A DNA stretch of 64,000 nt, from assembly GCF_017591425.1 (NCBI RefSeq), contig NW_024465885.1, positions 31,938,501 through 32,002,500 of the forward strand, read 5' to 3'. Of the stretch, positions 35,785-46,387 are shown piece after piece (position 1 is the first letter of the stretch; each line of letters starts with the position of its first letter). The DNA comes from Ochotona curzoniae (taxonomy: Eukaryota; Chordata; Mammalia; Lagomorpha; Ochotonidae). Made by a program: the position numbers and the translations under genes. The notes beneath the pieces were generated by a model. The model did not search any database and was not told where the DNA came from. It saw only the letters and a program-made list of their open reading frames with translations.

Positions 35785-36115
35785 GTTTTAAAGATTTATT
35801 TATTTATTGGAAAGTCAGATATACAGAGAGGAGGAGAGACAGAGAGGAAGATCTTCTGTCTGATGATTCACTCCCCAAGTGAGCGCAATGGCTGGTGCTA
35901 TGCTGATCTGAAGCCAGGAGCCAGGAACCTCTTCTGGGCCTCTCACGCAGATGCAGGGTCCAAAAACTTTGGGCCATCTTTGACTGCTTTCCCAGGCCAC
36001 AAGCAGGGAGCTGGATGGGAAGTGGATCTGCTGGGATTAGAACCGGTGCCCATATGGGATCCTGGTGTGTTCAAGGCGAGGACTTTGGCCGCTAGGCTGC
36101 ACCACCGGGCCCCTT
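35785..36115 (-). mobile_element. CSINE, young full-length copy with TSD
   Basis: Antisense tail AAAGATTTATTTATTTATTGG, CAGAGAGGAGGAGAGACAGAGAGGAAGATCTTC body, head GCGAGGACTTTGGCCGCTAGGCTGCACCACCGGGCC. A 9-bp direct repeat ATATCTATT flanks it (35776-35784 and 36116-36124). The 143-codon frame over it is SINE sequence. Confidence 0.95.
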
Positions 36116-36124
36116 ATATCTATT

Positions 36125-37345
36125 TTAAAGGCATATTTATACAGGCAGAGGGAAGAAAAACTTAAGTCTTTTGTGTAACTTTTTACAGTTGCTATCATAT
36201 ACACATGTATGACTACACATATAAATTCATAATAAAAATGGTAGAAAAAGAATTGGGTGTTATTTTAGTCTTTTTCATAGAACTGTGAACTCACTGACAG
36301 CACACCTATTTTTTTCTAGTTATTTCTTTTTAATATATTCCTAATGAACCTTTGCATTCATTCACATTAAAGGCAGAATATAAGGTACATGCCTCTTTCT
36401 ACACTTAATCCTTATCATTTCATTTAAAATTTGTTGTATTTACTTACTTGTTTATTTGTGAATTTGTATGATTTCCATATTTAGGTGGGTAAACAAGAAT
36501 GTTTTCATGCATGATAAAATGTAAGGACCAAAGTACATTCTTTCATGTGACAGTTTCCTGAAAGGGATTGTCATTGCCTATAGATTCTTGATGTTTCTTT
36601 CTACTCAGGCGATTATACCTCAGTGTGTTTATTTCTTTGCCCTGTATATTGTTCTTGATATATTCTGCCATAATCATATAGCAACATTGCCAGGCAGTCT
36701 CAATGGCTTCAGCTTCTTCAGGTACCTAGCACTGTACCATTTTTCCTTCTTCAGTGTTACCTCAACTATTCTTATTTCATTGGATTAATGTATACTTTTA
36801 CAAATGAGCAATTTCCTTCTCAATAAGGGATTCTAAAAGTGAGATTGGTATTACTGAAGCCTGAATCACCTAGCAGGTCTTCTCTATCTGGTTATTTTAA
36901 ATATGGAATTCTTACAAACACACCTTGTTTAAAAGGTAATTCATTACGTATTTTGTTTCCAGGACATAAGTAGTTAAATTTTCACTTTTATGTGTTTGTA
37001 GCTAGTGTACCAAATCAAAAGTATTTTTACACCCTGAATTGTTCCCTATACATTTACTATTTTAATGATTTTTATAGCTTTAGATCATCTAATCTGTGAG
37101 TACTGACGGCTTTATTACCATTATTTCAGTACCAATAAATACTTTTTCCTGTTTTATCATACAATGTAGAAGACCCTTAGAAGTTCTTCTAAAATATGTG
37201 CATATATATATTTACATTTATTTCACTTAAATACATTAAGAAACAATAGAAAAGCCATTTAATTATGTTGAAACAGTGTTTTTAAAATATTTTATTTTGT
37301 CACAAGTTCCATGAGGTACAGCCAGTATTTTAAAAGCTAGAGAAC
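36125..37345. other. Unassigned AT-rich DNA
   Basis: No gene or repeat recognised. Confidence 0.4.
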
Positions 37346-37346
37346 T

Positions 37347-37660
37347 AGGCTGGGCATGGTAGCCTAGCAGCTAAAGTCTTGGCTTTGCATGCACCCTTAT
37401 CCCATATGCTTGTTCTAAACCCAGAGGCTCCACTTTCCATCCAGATCCTTGATTGTGGTCTGGGAAAGTAGTTGAGGACTATTCAAAGCCTTGGGACCCT
37501 GCATCTGTGTGGGAGACCTGGAAGAAGCTCTGGACTCCTGACTTTGGATCAGCTCAGCTCTGGTCTTTGTGGCCCTTGAGGAGTGAATCAGCAGATAGAA
37601 GATATTTTTTTCTGTCTCTCTTCCTCTCTGTGTCTCTAATTTTAAATTAAAAAAAAAAAT
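37347..37660 (+). mobile_element. CSINE, full-length copy
   Basis: CTGGGCATGGTAGCCTAGCAGCTAAAGTC head, TTGGGACCCTGCATCTGTGTGGGAGACCTGG body, TTAAATTAAAAAAAAAAATT tail. It ends about 35 bases before the L1 5' end. Confidence 0.92.
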
Positions 37661-37696
37661 TAGGCTCTAGCTGGGCCTTAAAATCAGTACTGTGCA

Positions 37697-38905
37697 GGAG
37701 AATCAAGATGGTAGAATAGGGTAAGGACACATTTAAACAGAGAAACATTTAATCAGGATGAAGCAGAGAGGACACATTCCAGGACATACGAGAGGACAGA
37801 ACAAGAGCAGAGGGGTACCTGGAGACTGACAGACACAGCAAAGCATTGCAAACAATTGTGTGGTGTTGCAGTGACTGATACTCCAGCGGCATTCAGCTAA
37901 TGACCATCTGAACTCCACCAGCAGCCAGAACTCCACCAGCAACCAGGTGGGAAGGGATTTTCCCTGGGAGCTCTGGAGGTGAACCCAAAGAACTGTCCAT
38001 CCTGCTGGTCTGTTTGATTTGACCAGGAGCACAGACAGAGCGGCATATTCCAGATGGGCAGTGCGAGAACAAGGTGGATTTCATAGCCCAGTCAGGCCCC
38101 TAGAGCTAAATTGGGTGTCATTTTGTGTAAGGAGGCAAAGGCAAGGGAAAGGACTGAGCATATGCTTAGCTGGAGGTGACTCATTTCTGACTCAGTGAAC
38201 TGTAGCAATGTGTCATTCTACAGTTTCCATCAAAGACAGGTCCGGGTATCCCTCGAATCTGACAGCTAGCAGATCAAGAACTCTAATAGTGGCACGTCAT
38301 GCACCATTGTGTACAGAGGGGCAAAAGTTTTAGGACTGCAGGGGACAATAGTGAACTGTGCATGTGCTGAGTTCATAAGAACTCATTGAGTTCAGTGGAT
38401 TGCATTGTTCCCACAGGAAAATAATACCAACTGTGGCATCATATAGGTCCTTGTGGCACCAGACCTAATGTCCAGCAGGTTCCAGCAGAATCAGCACAAC
38501 CAACAACCTAGTTATATGGGACACCTGGTGTCTCTCTAATCCTGGGACCTGTTTCAACCAAAAGTGGGAGAAAGGTTGCAGAGACAACAGTGCAACCTCA
38601 GCTCTATATCACAGGAGGTGGAAACTGGTGAGCCAGGAGCTGGGGCTGTGGAGATCATGCTGGAAATTTAACATAAGAACCCAGACCTGGAATTTTCTGG
38701 AGGTTGTGGCACAATTGGCTGCAAGCAAAGAGCTGGGTACCAACTGCAATAAGTAAAATCGAACTGTAGACCTGTGGCTGACAGAGCTTAGAAACCCGCC
38801 CCACGGAGAAGAATATGATAACCAGATGTACAATGACCAAGAGCAAAAGAAGACGCACAGGCAAAACGAATATTACTGCAGACTCTCCTGTAGAATTTTG
38901 CTACA
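37697..38905 (+). mobile_element. L1 5' UTR and ORF1 start only (3'-truncated L1)
   Basis: Begins GGAGAATCAAGATGGTAGAATAGGG, collinear with the minus-strand L1 whose 5' end is at 22651. Shared landmarks include ACATTTAAACAGAGAAAC-, AGAGGGGTACCTGGAGACTGA- and GGTGGATTTCATAGCC-type sequence. The 5' UTR is about 1,120 bases, then ORF1 starts and homology is lost after some 30 codons. No ORF2 or 3' UTR follows. Since L1 insertions normally lose their 5' end, a 5'-only copy implies later deletion or another rearrangement. The YY1-like core is changed to AAGATGGT (37705-37712). Confidence 0.85.
38815..38905 (+). pseudogene. L1 ORF1 start, truncated
   Basis: From the ATG at 38815 (or 38826 by alignment) the frame reads ...CTMTKSKRRRTGKTNITADSP, parallel to ...STMIKSKRRDKCTMNITENSP in the minus-strand L1 at 21561. 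Similarity stops near 38890-38905. Confidence 0.8.
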
Positions 38906-39399
38906 AATGGAAATCAAGTTGTTTCAACTAACAGTCAATGGGGAAATTTTAAGATTAGAGGCATATGATCAGCTTATTTGGATGCGAATCAAGATAATAT
39001 TGTGGAATACTGGTTGTGCATGGGAAAGAGGGCAATTCTTAGTGCTATAACCTTATTGTCACAAGGAAGGTGATATCTTAAATTTTTAAATATGTCATGT
39101 ATGTACACAAATAAATTTAGCTTACTATTTTCCTTTTATTTCCTTTAGTTTTAATATCATTTTTCTAAAGCAACTATATTCATATCTCTGGATAACTTCT
39201 TTGTCTAACTTTTGCACTTTCAGAACTTTAATCAAAAACTTAGCCACATACAAATCACAATACCGCCTTCACTCATTTCTTTATTTCTAGTTCTATTGAA
39301 GCCTGTTTTTAATATTTCTATTAATTTATTCATTCCCTGTGAATATCTACTAATTATTAAGTCCTAGATGCATAGCTTTAAGTATACCAAGTGAGATTT

Positions 39400-39600
39400 G
39401 CCTGTTCACAGGTTTGAGTTTCAAACACCTCAGCCAGAAGGTGTTAAATGATTCCACTGAGCCATTTAAAGCCCCAATTAACGGAATGCAAAGTGAACAG
39501 AAGGCTACTTGAAGCTGAGTGCCCAGGAAAGCTCCAGTGAGAAAGCAACATGTAAACTGACCTCATTTGACGATATTCTGCTGACCTGTTTATTGCCTAT
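39400..39600. promoter_or_regulatory. Candidate conserved non-coding element
   Basis: Repeat-free, mixed composition, with AAAGCCCCAATTAACGGAATGC at 39460-39490, a homeodomain-type core (AATTA), and TGACCTCATTTGACG at 39558. No coding signal. Constraint cannot be shown from one genome. Confidence 0.25.
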
Positions 39601-40059
39601 CCCATGCTTCTTACATGTCTCTCACATCTTCTCTGCCCTTAATATTATTTTGGTTACTGTATAATTTAGATATTGATAGCAACTTAGTATTGTGATCACA
39701 ATTATCTCAATAACATGATGCATGAGCTTACAGTGAGACCACCCATTTCTATTAATAAAGTGTAAAAGATAGCAGCTTTCTAGTCTCATTTTCACAACAA
39801 TTTATCCTTGTCCTCAGGTAAAGCGCTTCCCTGTCCTCATTAATGGAATGAAGCAGTTGTGGTTTCCAGACTTTCATTCATTTCTATGATCCTGTCTGTT
39901 CATATAAGTGCCATGCAAATTTCATAAGAATAGAGAAAAGCAAGAGGTTATTACTCATAATATAGCAACTGTATAATGACTATCAGTGCATGATACATCT
40001 CATTTAAAGATACTTTCTTGCAGCAGAAAAATAGTATTTAACAAAAGATCTCCAAGGGG

Positions 40060-40260
40060 AAACCTAACCCAGGACTTTAAGCTCGAATGACTTTGGTTAG
40101 GGACTTGAATTAATTACCCTGTTCATCAGTGTTGTACTCCTTCATTCATGCCAGTCAGCCTTACTCTGAAAGTTTAACCCTGAATGGATTAATTACTCCA
40201 GATACAAATCATTGCTAGGATTTTCTAGCTGTATTTTCTAGCCATTATAAAATAATTCAC
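40060..40260. promoter_or_regulatory. Candidate conserved non-coding element
   Basis: Several homeodomain-type cores in 200 repeat-free bases: GAATTAATTACC at 40107 and GGATTAATTACTCC at 40186. Candidate only. Confidence 0.25.
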
Positions 40261-40429
40261 CTTATAAAGCAACATTTACCTCTCTCTTCTTCCCATACTT
40301 GCCTATCTTAATTGCTGCAACTCATAAACTAGATCTGGTCGTATTAAGTTTTGCTTTGTTTGTGGTTTGTTTGCAGTAGTGCTGATGTGTCACTGGATTT
40401 GTGACTACAACTCCAACTGTAATTGATGA

Positions 40430-40740
40430 GAACAAATCCTTGTGGGATGTATTAATACAGCTTCAGGCAGTGAGGCAACGCAATGAATGGAAAGTAAATG
40501 GTTTTAGGAGCTCTAGAGACATCAGTGTGGCTGGAAGCAGGGAGGTAGGCAGCCACTAATAGCTACAGCTAAACAGTTGGAAGAAAACATGAATTAGGTT
40601 TGTTGCTCCAATCACTATGTATCTCATGAACGTGGCAGTTACGATCCAACGTTGTTTTCCCGAACCAATTAGCCTCCGATGTAGCATTAACTACCGTATA
40701 CTCTGCTGCTGCTTAGCATGATCAATGATCTTTGATGTTA
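40430..40740. promoter_or_regulatory. Candidate conserved non-coding element, CpG-retaining
   Basis: About eight CpGs in 310 bases (for example in GCAACGCAATG, GAACGTGG, TTACGATCCAACG, CCCGAACCAATTAGCCTCCGATG) in an otherwise CpG-poor, repeat-free stretch. CCAATTAG is a homeodomain-type site. No open frame of note. Confidence 0.35.
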
Positions 40741-41534
40741 AGTGTCCATGTTAAAGATACAGATTTTGTATGATGTTTCATAATTTTGAATATCTTTCCC
40801 CAAAACTCAGATTTTATTTTGTTTTCAACTATAAGATCATTCTGTTACATAGACATTCAAGTCTATTCATTGGGAACCACAGAATTATGATTCTGTTTAA
40901 ATCATTTAACTTTGCTTTTCAGAAACTTGGTTAAGACAGACTGAGTTACTTGCCTAATATCTAACAACTGTATATAGGAATGTTTTGTATAAGAATAAAT
41001 AGTATGTTCATTATAATTAATTATCCCATCCCTTTGATAAAATGTATTGGACATTGGTGATATAATAGCCACACGGCTAAAGGATATGTACGTAAATATC
41101 CAATTAATATTTGCAGAGATATAATTGCCAATTAGTCCAAGGTTCACATTACATATCAATGACATATGGAAAATGTTGTATGGGAGCAAAAAGCAGAGAA
41201 GAATATCAATTTGATTGCAGAGTTATAGAGCAATGAGGTTCATATAATCACTGAGAGATAAGTCTAGGAGAAAAGCCAAAAGATCAGTGACAGAGTTGTT
41301 ACTGGGTGCTGCGCATTTCCTAAACGCATTTATACCCTGAGTTTCCCACGGATAAAGCTGCAATTTTGGAAATTAGAATATGGATTGACCTTGTAGCAAA
41401 ACAGGGGAGAAGCCAGTGCAAAGAATGTCATTTTCTATCCCTGAAATATCTCATTGATCTGAGATTTGATGATGCTTCAACAGTTGGATTAGCTCCAATT
41501 TCTTCATTATTTTTTATACATTCATTCGTTTTCT

Positions 41535-41832
41535 TTTTTGTTTGAAAGGCTGACTTTCACAGAGATAGGGAGAGACAGAGAGAGAGGCTCCACCTGTTGG
41601 TTCAATCCCCCAAATACCTCAATGGTAGGAGCTGAGCTGATACAAAATCAAGAGCCAGTAGCTACTTCCAGGTCTCCAGTTTGATTTCAGGGGCCCAAAC
41701 ACTTGAGCCAAACTGTTCTGTCTCAGGCCATAAACAGGGATGTGGATCAGAAGTGGAGCAGCCAGGACATAAACTGACACAGTATGCTGTATGGGATGCC
41801 GGCACCACCATGGCTTCCCCGCGTTATAACTC
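41535..41832 (-). mobile_element. CSINE, older copy
   Basis: Antisense CSINE: TTTGAAAGGCTGACTTTCACAGAGATAGGG at 41542, CAGAGAGAGAGGCTCCACC, AAGTGGAGCAGCCAGGACATAAACTGACAC, and GTATGGGATGCCGGCACC near the head. Confidence 0.88.
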
Positions 41833-42589
41833 TTTTGAAAAGAGAAGATTCCATGATAAATAAGATACTTCAGTATTGTTTAATTATTTTCCACTCATAT
41901 TTGCAACACAATGTTTTTCAATTAAAACTATGTAGTTTTGATTTTTTCCAATATTAGCTATGCTTCTTTCTAGCACTTCCAGAAATAAACACCATCGAAA
42001 AGCTTGTCGCTGCCAGTTTCATTTACCTACTAAAGAAAGAAAAGTAAACAGTTTGGGTGTTATTTCAACAGCTCCGAGTTGCCAATAAATCAGTAACTCC
42101 CTTGGCTGTCTCCATAAACTTGGCTTTGATAGTAAAGGTGGCATCGATCATTGTTACTGCCTAGATGATCATGTATAAATGCATTTTTGCTTTCAAACGT
42201 GAGTTAATAATGTATTTTAAAAAACACATTTCTTCATAAATAAGGCACCAGACATCAGATTATCTGACATGGCCAGTTGGAAAGTATTTAATGACCTGGC
42301 CACCGTATGGTATACTCTCTAAGAGTGCAAGTCACACTAAATACACAGAACAAATACCACTGCACCAACAGATGTGGACTGCAGCCTCCTGCCAAAATAT
42401 TTAAGGAGGATTCAATATTTGTGTCAGTTTCCAAGCCAAATATTGAGAGGCTCCCAGGAGGAAATGCTGTGATTTGAGTATTCTATATCTGCTTGGTCAT
42501 TTCTTGAAGCAACAGATAGCAAACTGACTTAGTGGTAGATTCATCATAAACTTGTGGGGAAAAAAAAGTTCAGGGAACATACGCAAAAT
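41833..42589. other. Unassigned DNA, partly enhancer-like
   Basis: Repeat-free. 41990-42200 keeps some CpGs and includes AGTTGCCAATAAATCAG and GGCATCGATCATTG. No gene recognised. Confidence 0.4.
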
Positions 42590-42599
42590 CTATAAATAT

Positions 42600-42912
42600 A
42601 ATTTTTTAAAAGATTTATTTATTTCTATTGCAAACTCACATATGCAGAGAGGAGGAGGAGATACAGAGAGGAAAATCTGTACGACGATTCATGCTCTAAG
42701 TGACTGCAACGGCCCAAACTGCACCAATCCGAAGCCAGGAGTCAGGAGCTTCCTTCAGGTCTCCCATGTGGGTGCAGAATCCCAAGGCTTTCCCAGGCCA
42801 CAGACAGGGAACTTTATGGGAAGTGGAGCTGCCGGAATTAGAACTGGCGTTCATACGGGATCCTGGAGCATTCAAGGCGAGGACTCTAGCCGCTCAGCCA
42901 CCACGCAGGGCC
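42600..42912 (-). mobile_element. CSINE, young full-length copy with TSD
   Basis: Antisense tail AAAGATTTATTTATTTCTATTGC, GCAGAGAGGAGG body, head CAAGGCGAGGACTCTAGCCGCTCAGCCACCACGCAGGGCC. The direct repeat CTATAAATAT flanks it at 42590-42599 and 42913-42922. Confidence 0.95.
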
Positions 42913-42974
42913 CTATAAATATTATTTTTAAAGGTTTGATATTAAGTTTATTATCTTCAAGAAAAATCTTTTTA

Positions 42975-43265
42975 GAAGGATTTATTTATTTACTTGAATG
43001 GCAGATTGACAGAATGACTGAGGAAGAGATAGTGGGAGAAAGATCACCCACTGCAACAATTAAGGCTGAGCAAGGGTAAGATTCAGAGAGAAAAACTCCA
43101 TCAGGGTCTGTCATGATTGCAAAGACTCAAGCATACTGGCCACCTTCAACTGCCTTCCCAGGTCCATTAGTAGGAGCAAGATCAGCTAGTATTCATACCA
43201 GAATTGATATGGGAGTGTCAATGCCATAAGCAGTGGCTTAACCTACTTCATTGTAGCTGTGCCTC
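42975..43265 (-). mobile_element. CSINE, old copy
   Basis: TTTAGAAGGATTTATTTATTTACTTGAATGGCAG tail side at 42971, CACCTTCAACTGCCTTCCCAGGTCC near 43142, and TATGGGAGTGTCAATGCC head side near 43209. Same orientation as the young copy just left of it. One 175-codon frame (42552-43079) runs from one SINE into the other and is not a gene. Confidence 0.8.
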
Positions 43266-44685
43266 CTTCAAAAAGCCTTAAAATGGGTAAAGGATACTTT
43301 TGTTTGAAAGACGTGCATTACAAAAAGCAACAGTCATGGAATTATGAAATAATATTGAAGAATCTACACTCTGTGAAGCTTTCCCTTTTCAAAATAATTA
43401 TAATGTAAAGACTATGGCTAGGCCAAATGTCAAACCATCATCCAACATCAGATAAATGAGACTTTTCAGTGTTACAGCATGACAGTCTCTCCCATCTGTA
43501 TTTGAAGAAATCAGACAAATGAGTCAATTACTCTAATTTAATAAGCTATTTTCACATCACGGATAAGGTGGCTCAGCAATCTTTACTAATTGTCAATCAG
43601 CACACAATAGGTTCATTGAATGTTACAACAAGATTTCAAAACAGTCTGTGTTTGCAGTTTCACAGTGTTTGATAGCTTGATCGCACACCTTTAGGATTCT
43701 AATTTCTTGAAGAGAATTTCTTTCAAAGGTGATGCAGGGGAAAGTACCTGGGAATACATTTCTTAGCTACAACTAGCCGGCATACTTTTAGGAGATCTAT
43801 TTCTGATTTGTATGCTTTAACCTGTCCCTTTAGATGCTGTCGGGTCTCATCGACAGTGACTAGATAGAAATATTCTCTTTCTCCCAAATGAAAAAGGAAA
43901 GGATAAGAGAAGTGGTGCAGTTCATGGCAAAGAGTTAATATGCAGTGTGGGACTTGAGTAGGAATCCCATGCCTGGACTAAAAGGTTGATGAATATGGAT
44001 TGGCTTTCTCATGTGTAAAATAAAAGATTATATTAAATGACTTTGTAAATTTAAGTCTTTTTACTTTATGATTCAGCATATTGATTCTTAAGAATCATTT
44101 CTCTTTTTGACAATGCAATATCTTGGCCACAGTAGGTTTGAAAAAATGAGTCAAAAGAATCCTCTCCTTAAATAAATATGGATTCTTACACACTTGTTAA
44201 GATGTACTAAATATATATTCTATATATTCTAGTTCTTTTCGTTAGCATTAGTATAGGTCTCCAGTGCTTAGGTGCTTTATGGTAAGTTAGGAAGGCAAGC
44301 CTGCCAGGGATATGGAGTGCATCCTTACCTCTGTGCAGATATGAGCCCCTATGCATTAGAACAAATAGAGCCAACCTTAATGCTTGGTTTCAACAGGCAC
44401 ATACTACATGGTAGGCAAAACACCAAACAAGAAAGTAGAAAGTCATTTTTTGAGGCTTCTTTTTGTATCTAGAAATTACTTTGGCAGCCTTCTAAAAATA
44501 TATTTCTATCTGGAAACTATGCATTTCATTTTAAAAGAATTCTTTACTGATGCAACAAAACTAAACAACTTGAGATAAATATGCTTTGGATTAACCAGGA
44601 AAAACAGATTAACAAGTGTCCTTAAAAAAGGTACAATCTGAAACAAGCAGAAAAGACCACAAGATCTGACACAGCCACAAAGAAA
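43266..44685. other. Unassigned DNA
   Basis: No recognised repeat. 43430-43780 is listed separately as a regulatory candidate. 44240-44470 holds a 66-codon frame without family features. Confidence 0.4.
43430..43780. promoter_or_regulatory. Candidate conserved non-coding element with TALE-type motif
   Basis: Repeat-free stretch with TGTCAATCA at 43591-43599, the reverse complement of the PBX/MEIS-type site TGATTGACA, next to TACTAATT, and CACGGATAAGG (GATA-like) at 43557. Candidate only. Confidence 0.3.
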
Positions 44686-44689
44686 CATC

Positions 44690-44863
44690 CGGCACTTTCT
44701 ACAACCGCAAGAGGCAAGGGGTTCTCCCGCACAGTTCTCAAAGGGTTGGGTCAGCAGATTCGTATGTCTTTTCTTCAGAACTGAGAAAGCACCACTTTCT
44801 GTTGTTTTAAACCACCCAGTGTCAGGTCTTTTGTGAAAACAACGCCAAAAAGCTAATACAGTG
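44690..44863 (+). mobile_element. MLT1-type LTR remnant (MaLR), 3' part
   Basis: GGCAAGGGGTTCTCCCGCACAG at 44713 and then CAGAACTGAGAAAGC, TTTCTGTTGTTTTAAACCACCCAGTGTC and AAAGCTAATACAG at 44776-44861 follow the 3' end of MLT1-family LTRs in the same order. The LTR is the regulatory end of an ancient non-autonomous retroelement. No internal region was seen. Confidence 0.65.
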
Positions 44864-46045
44864 CCATTGCCATTAACTTAATAAAATCCTGGGGTGACAC
44901 ATATAAGGGAGGATCTATCAGTCAGGAACTACCTGTTCCGTTCAAATGGAGTAATTCAAGAAAATGGAAGAAAATATCTGTTCAAAAAGCGTGATCAGGC
45001 GCAGCGAAGCAGGTGGCAGCATGCTGAGGAGGCTCTGCTGGTTTCCAAGGCTGTCCAAGGGAAACACCATAGAACCAGCAGCTGCGCCCGGGAACTCATC
45101 TCCAATGCGCAGACAGGCGGAGTGAGAACAGCGTGGTGGCAACTCCGAGGACTACTGCCACTTCCTGCTTTTGGCCCCACGTTCCCTTACCACCAGGCTC
45201 TCCCAGGTCACAATATCCACTTTTCACTAGGACTGAAGTCAAGTGGTATTGGGGTTCATTCCAAAATTCTTACTTAAAATTAGTTACCTTTTCAAAGGCT
45301 CTGTCAGTCATGTTTTGACCTATTTTCTGGGTGTTAGGGCTCCTAAAACAAACTTTGCAGGGACAGGAGTCAATCCATAAGGCGCTGTTTGTGAAGGTGG
45401 ACCTCAAGAAGTCTCCAGGGGCAGAGAGGGCTGTGCGGAGAGGAGACCAACCCGCGAATTTCAGTATTCCCAAGAAGGAAGCAGGAAGCCAAGGAGAAAG
45501 GTGGCCAGGGAGTGGGGGTCCTTCCCTTCACTGTGTGTCTCTGGGGGTAGAAGGAACTTGATAATGGCTCCTCTGTGATACATGCTTGCAGTCGTGGCAG
45601 TGCAAACATCCTTCCAGTATGAAAGAGAAATAGGGGAAGCTCTGAAGAGCCCATTGGAAAATCTCAGTCCAACCGACATGTAAAAATTATGTCATGAAGG
45701 CATCTTGTGGCCAGTTCCTGAACGTTAATGCATTAACAAAACAGGTGTGGAAGAATGCAGGATTTGTTAACATTTAGATTATAACCAAATTAATGAAAAC
45801 AGCACAAGTAGCATATGCAATGAATAATGCATGGATTCCAAAAAATAGAGGCAAGAACTGGAAGCGTCACAAATTTTGTCTGGCATTCATTTTCATGTAT
45901 TTGGTTTAAGCATATGTGTGCCTATCTCTATAAATATATTCTTTAAAATGTTATAGAAGTGGGTGTATATTTCAAGTTTTGAACAGTGTTGTCCTCCTGA
46001 TATTGAAAATCCACTTAAAAGCACTTTAAACATTAAAAAAAAAAC
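44864..46045. other. Unassigned, relatively GC-rich DNA
   Basis: 44990-45680 is richer in GC than the window average and carries several open frames of 60-127 codons on both strands. None resembles a known protein, and they overlap each other, as expected from composition. GGGTGTTAGGGCTCCTAAAACAAAC at 45329 faintly resembles the other strand of an MLT1-type LTR. Confidence 0.35.
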
Positions 46046-46047
46046 CT

Positions 46048-46340
46048 ATTTATATATTTATTGAAAAAAGGTGCAAAGACAGGAAAAAAACAGAGAGCAA
46101 AAAAAGAGAGAATGACTCACCCACGTGTTGATTCACTCCGGGATGGTTGCAGGGCCAGCAATCAGGAGCTTCCTCTGCTCCTTCCTCCTGGACAGTAGTG
46201 TTCCAGGCACTTGGAAAATCTTACATTGCTTTCTCCAGGTTGTTAGCAAGGGGCTGGATCTGAAGTGGAGATGGCAGGACACAACATACCGGCCTTGCAG
46301 GAAGCAGCTTTTCCAACTATGCCATATTGCTGACCCCCAT
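46048..46340 (-). mobile_element. CSINE, older copy
   Basis: Antisense: CTATTTATATATTTATTG tail, ATGACTCACCCACGTGTTGATTCACTCC, GGGGCTGGATCTGAAGTGGAGATGGCAGGACAC and the head at CCATATTGCTGACCCCC. Confidence 0.85.
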
Positions 46341-46387
46341 GTTAAGCTTTCAGTAATTGAGTTGCTTTATAGCTTAACAATATATAC

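Larger units (their letters stand above)
38906..41530. other. Repeat-free unassigned block
   Basis: About 2.6 kb with no CSINE, L1, LTR or microsatellite that I can recognise, the cleanest stretch in the middle of the window. No open frame above 95 codons. Three enhancer-like sub-stretches are listed separately. Confidence 0.45.

Noticed and set aside
35734..36165. 143-codon open frame
   Set aside because: Almost entirely CSINE sequence on the antisense strand.
42552..43079. Longest open frame in the window (175 codons)
   Set aside because: It reads through one CSINE and into the tail of a second. All recognisable peptide stretches are SINE sequence in frame.
44894..45277. 127-codon frame in GC-richer DNA that looked like a possible exon
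   Set aside because: Several overlapping frames of similar length occur on both strands here, which is a composition effect. No protein family recognised.
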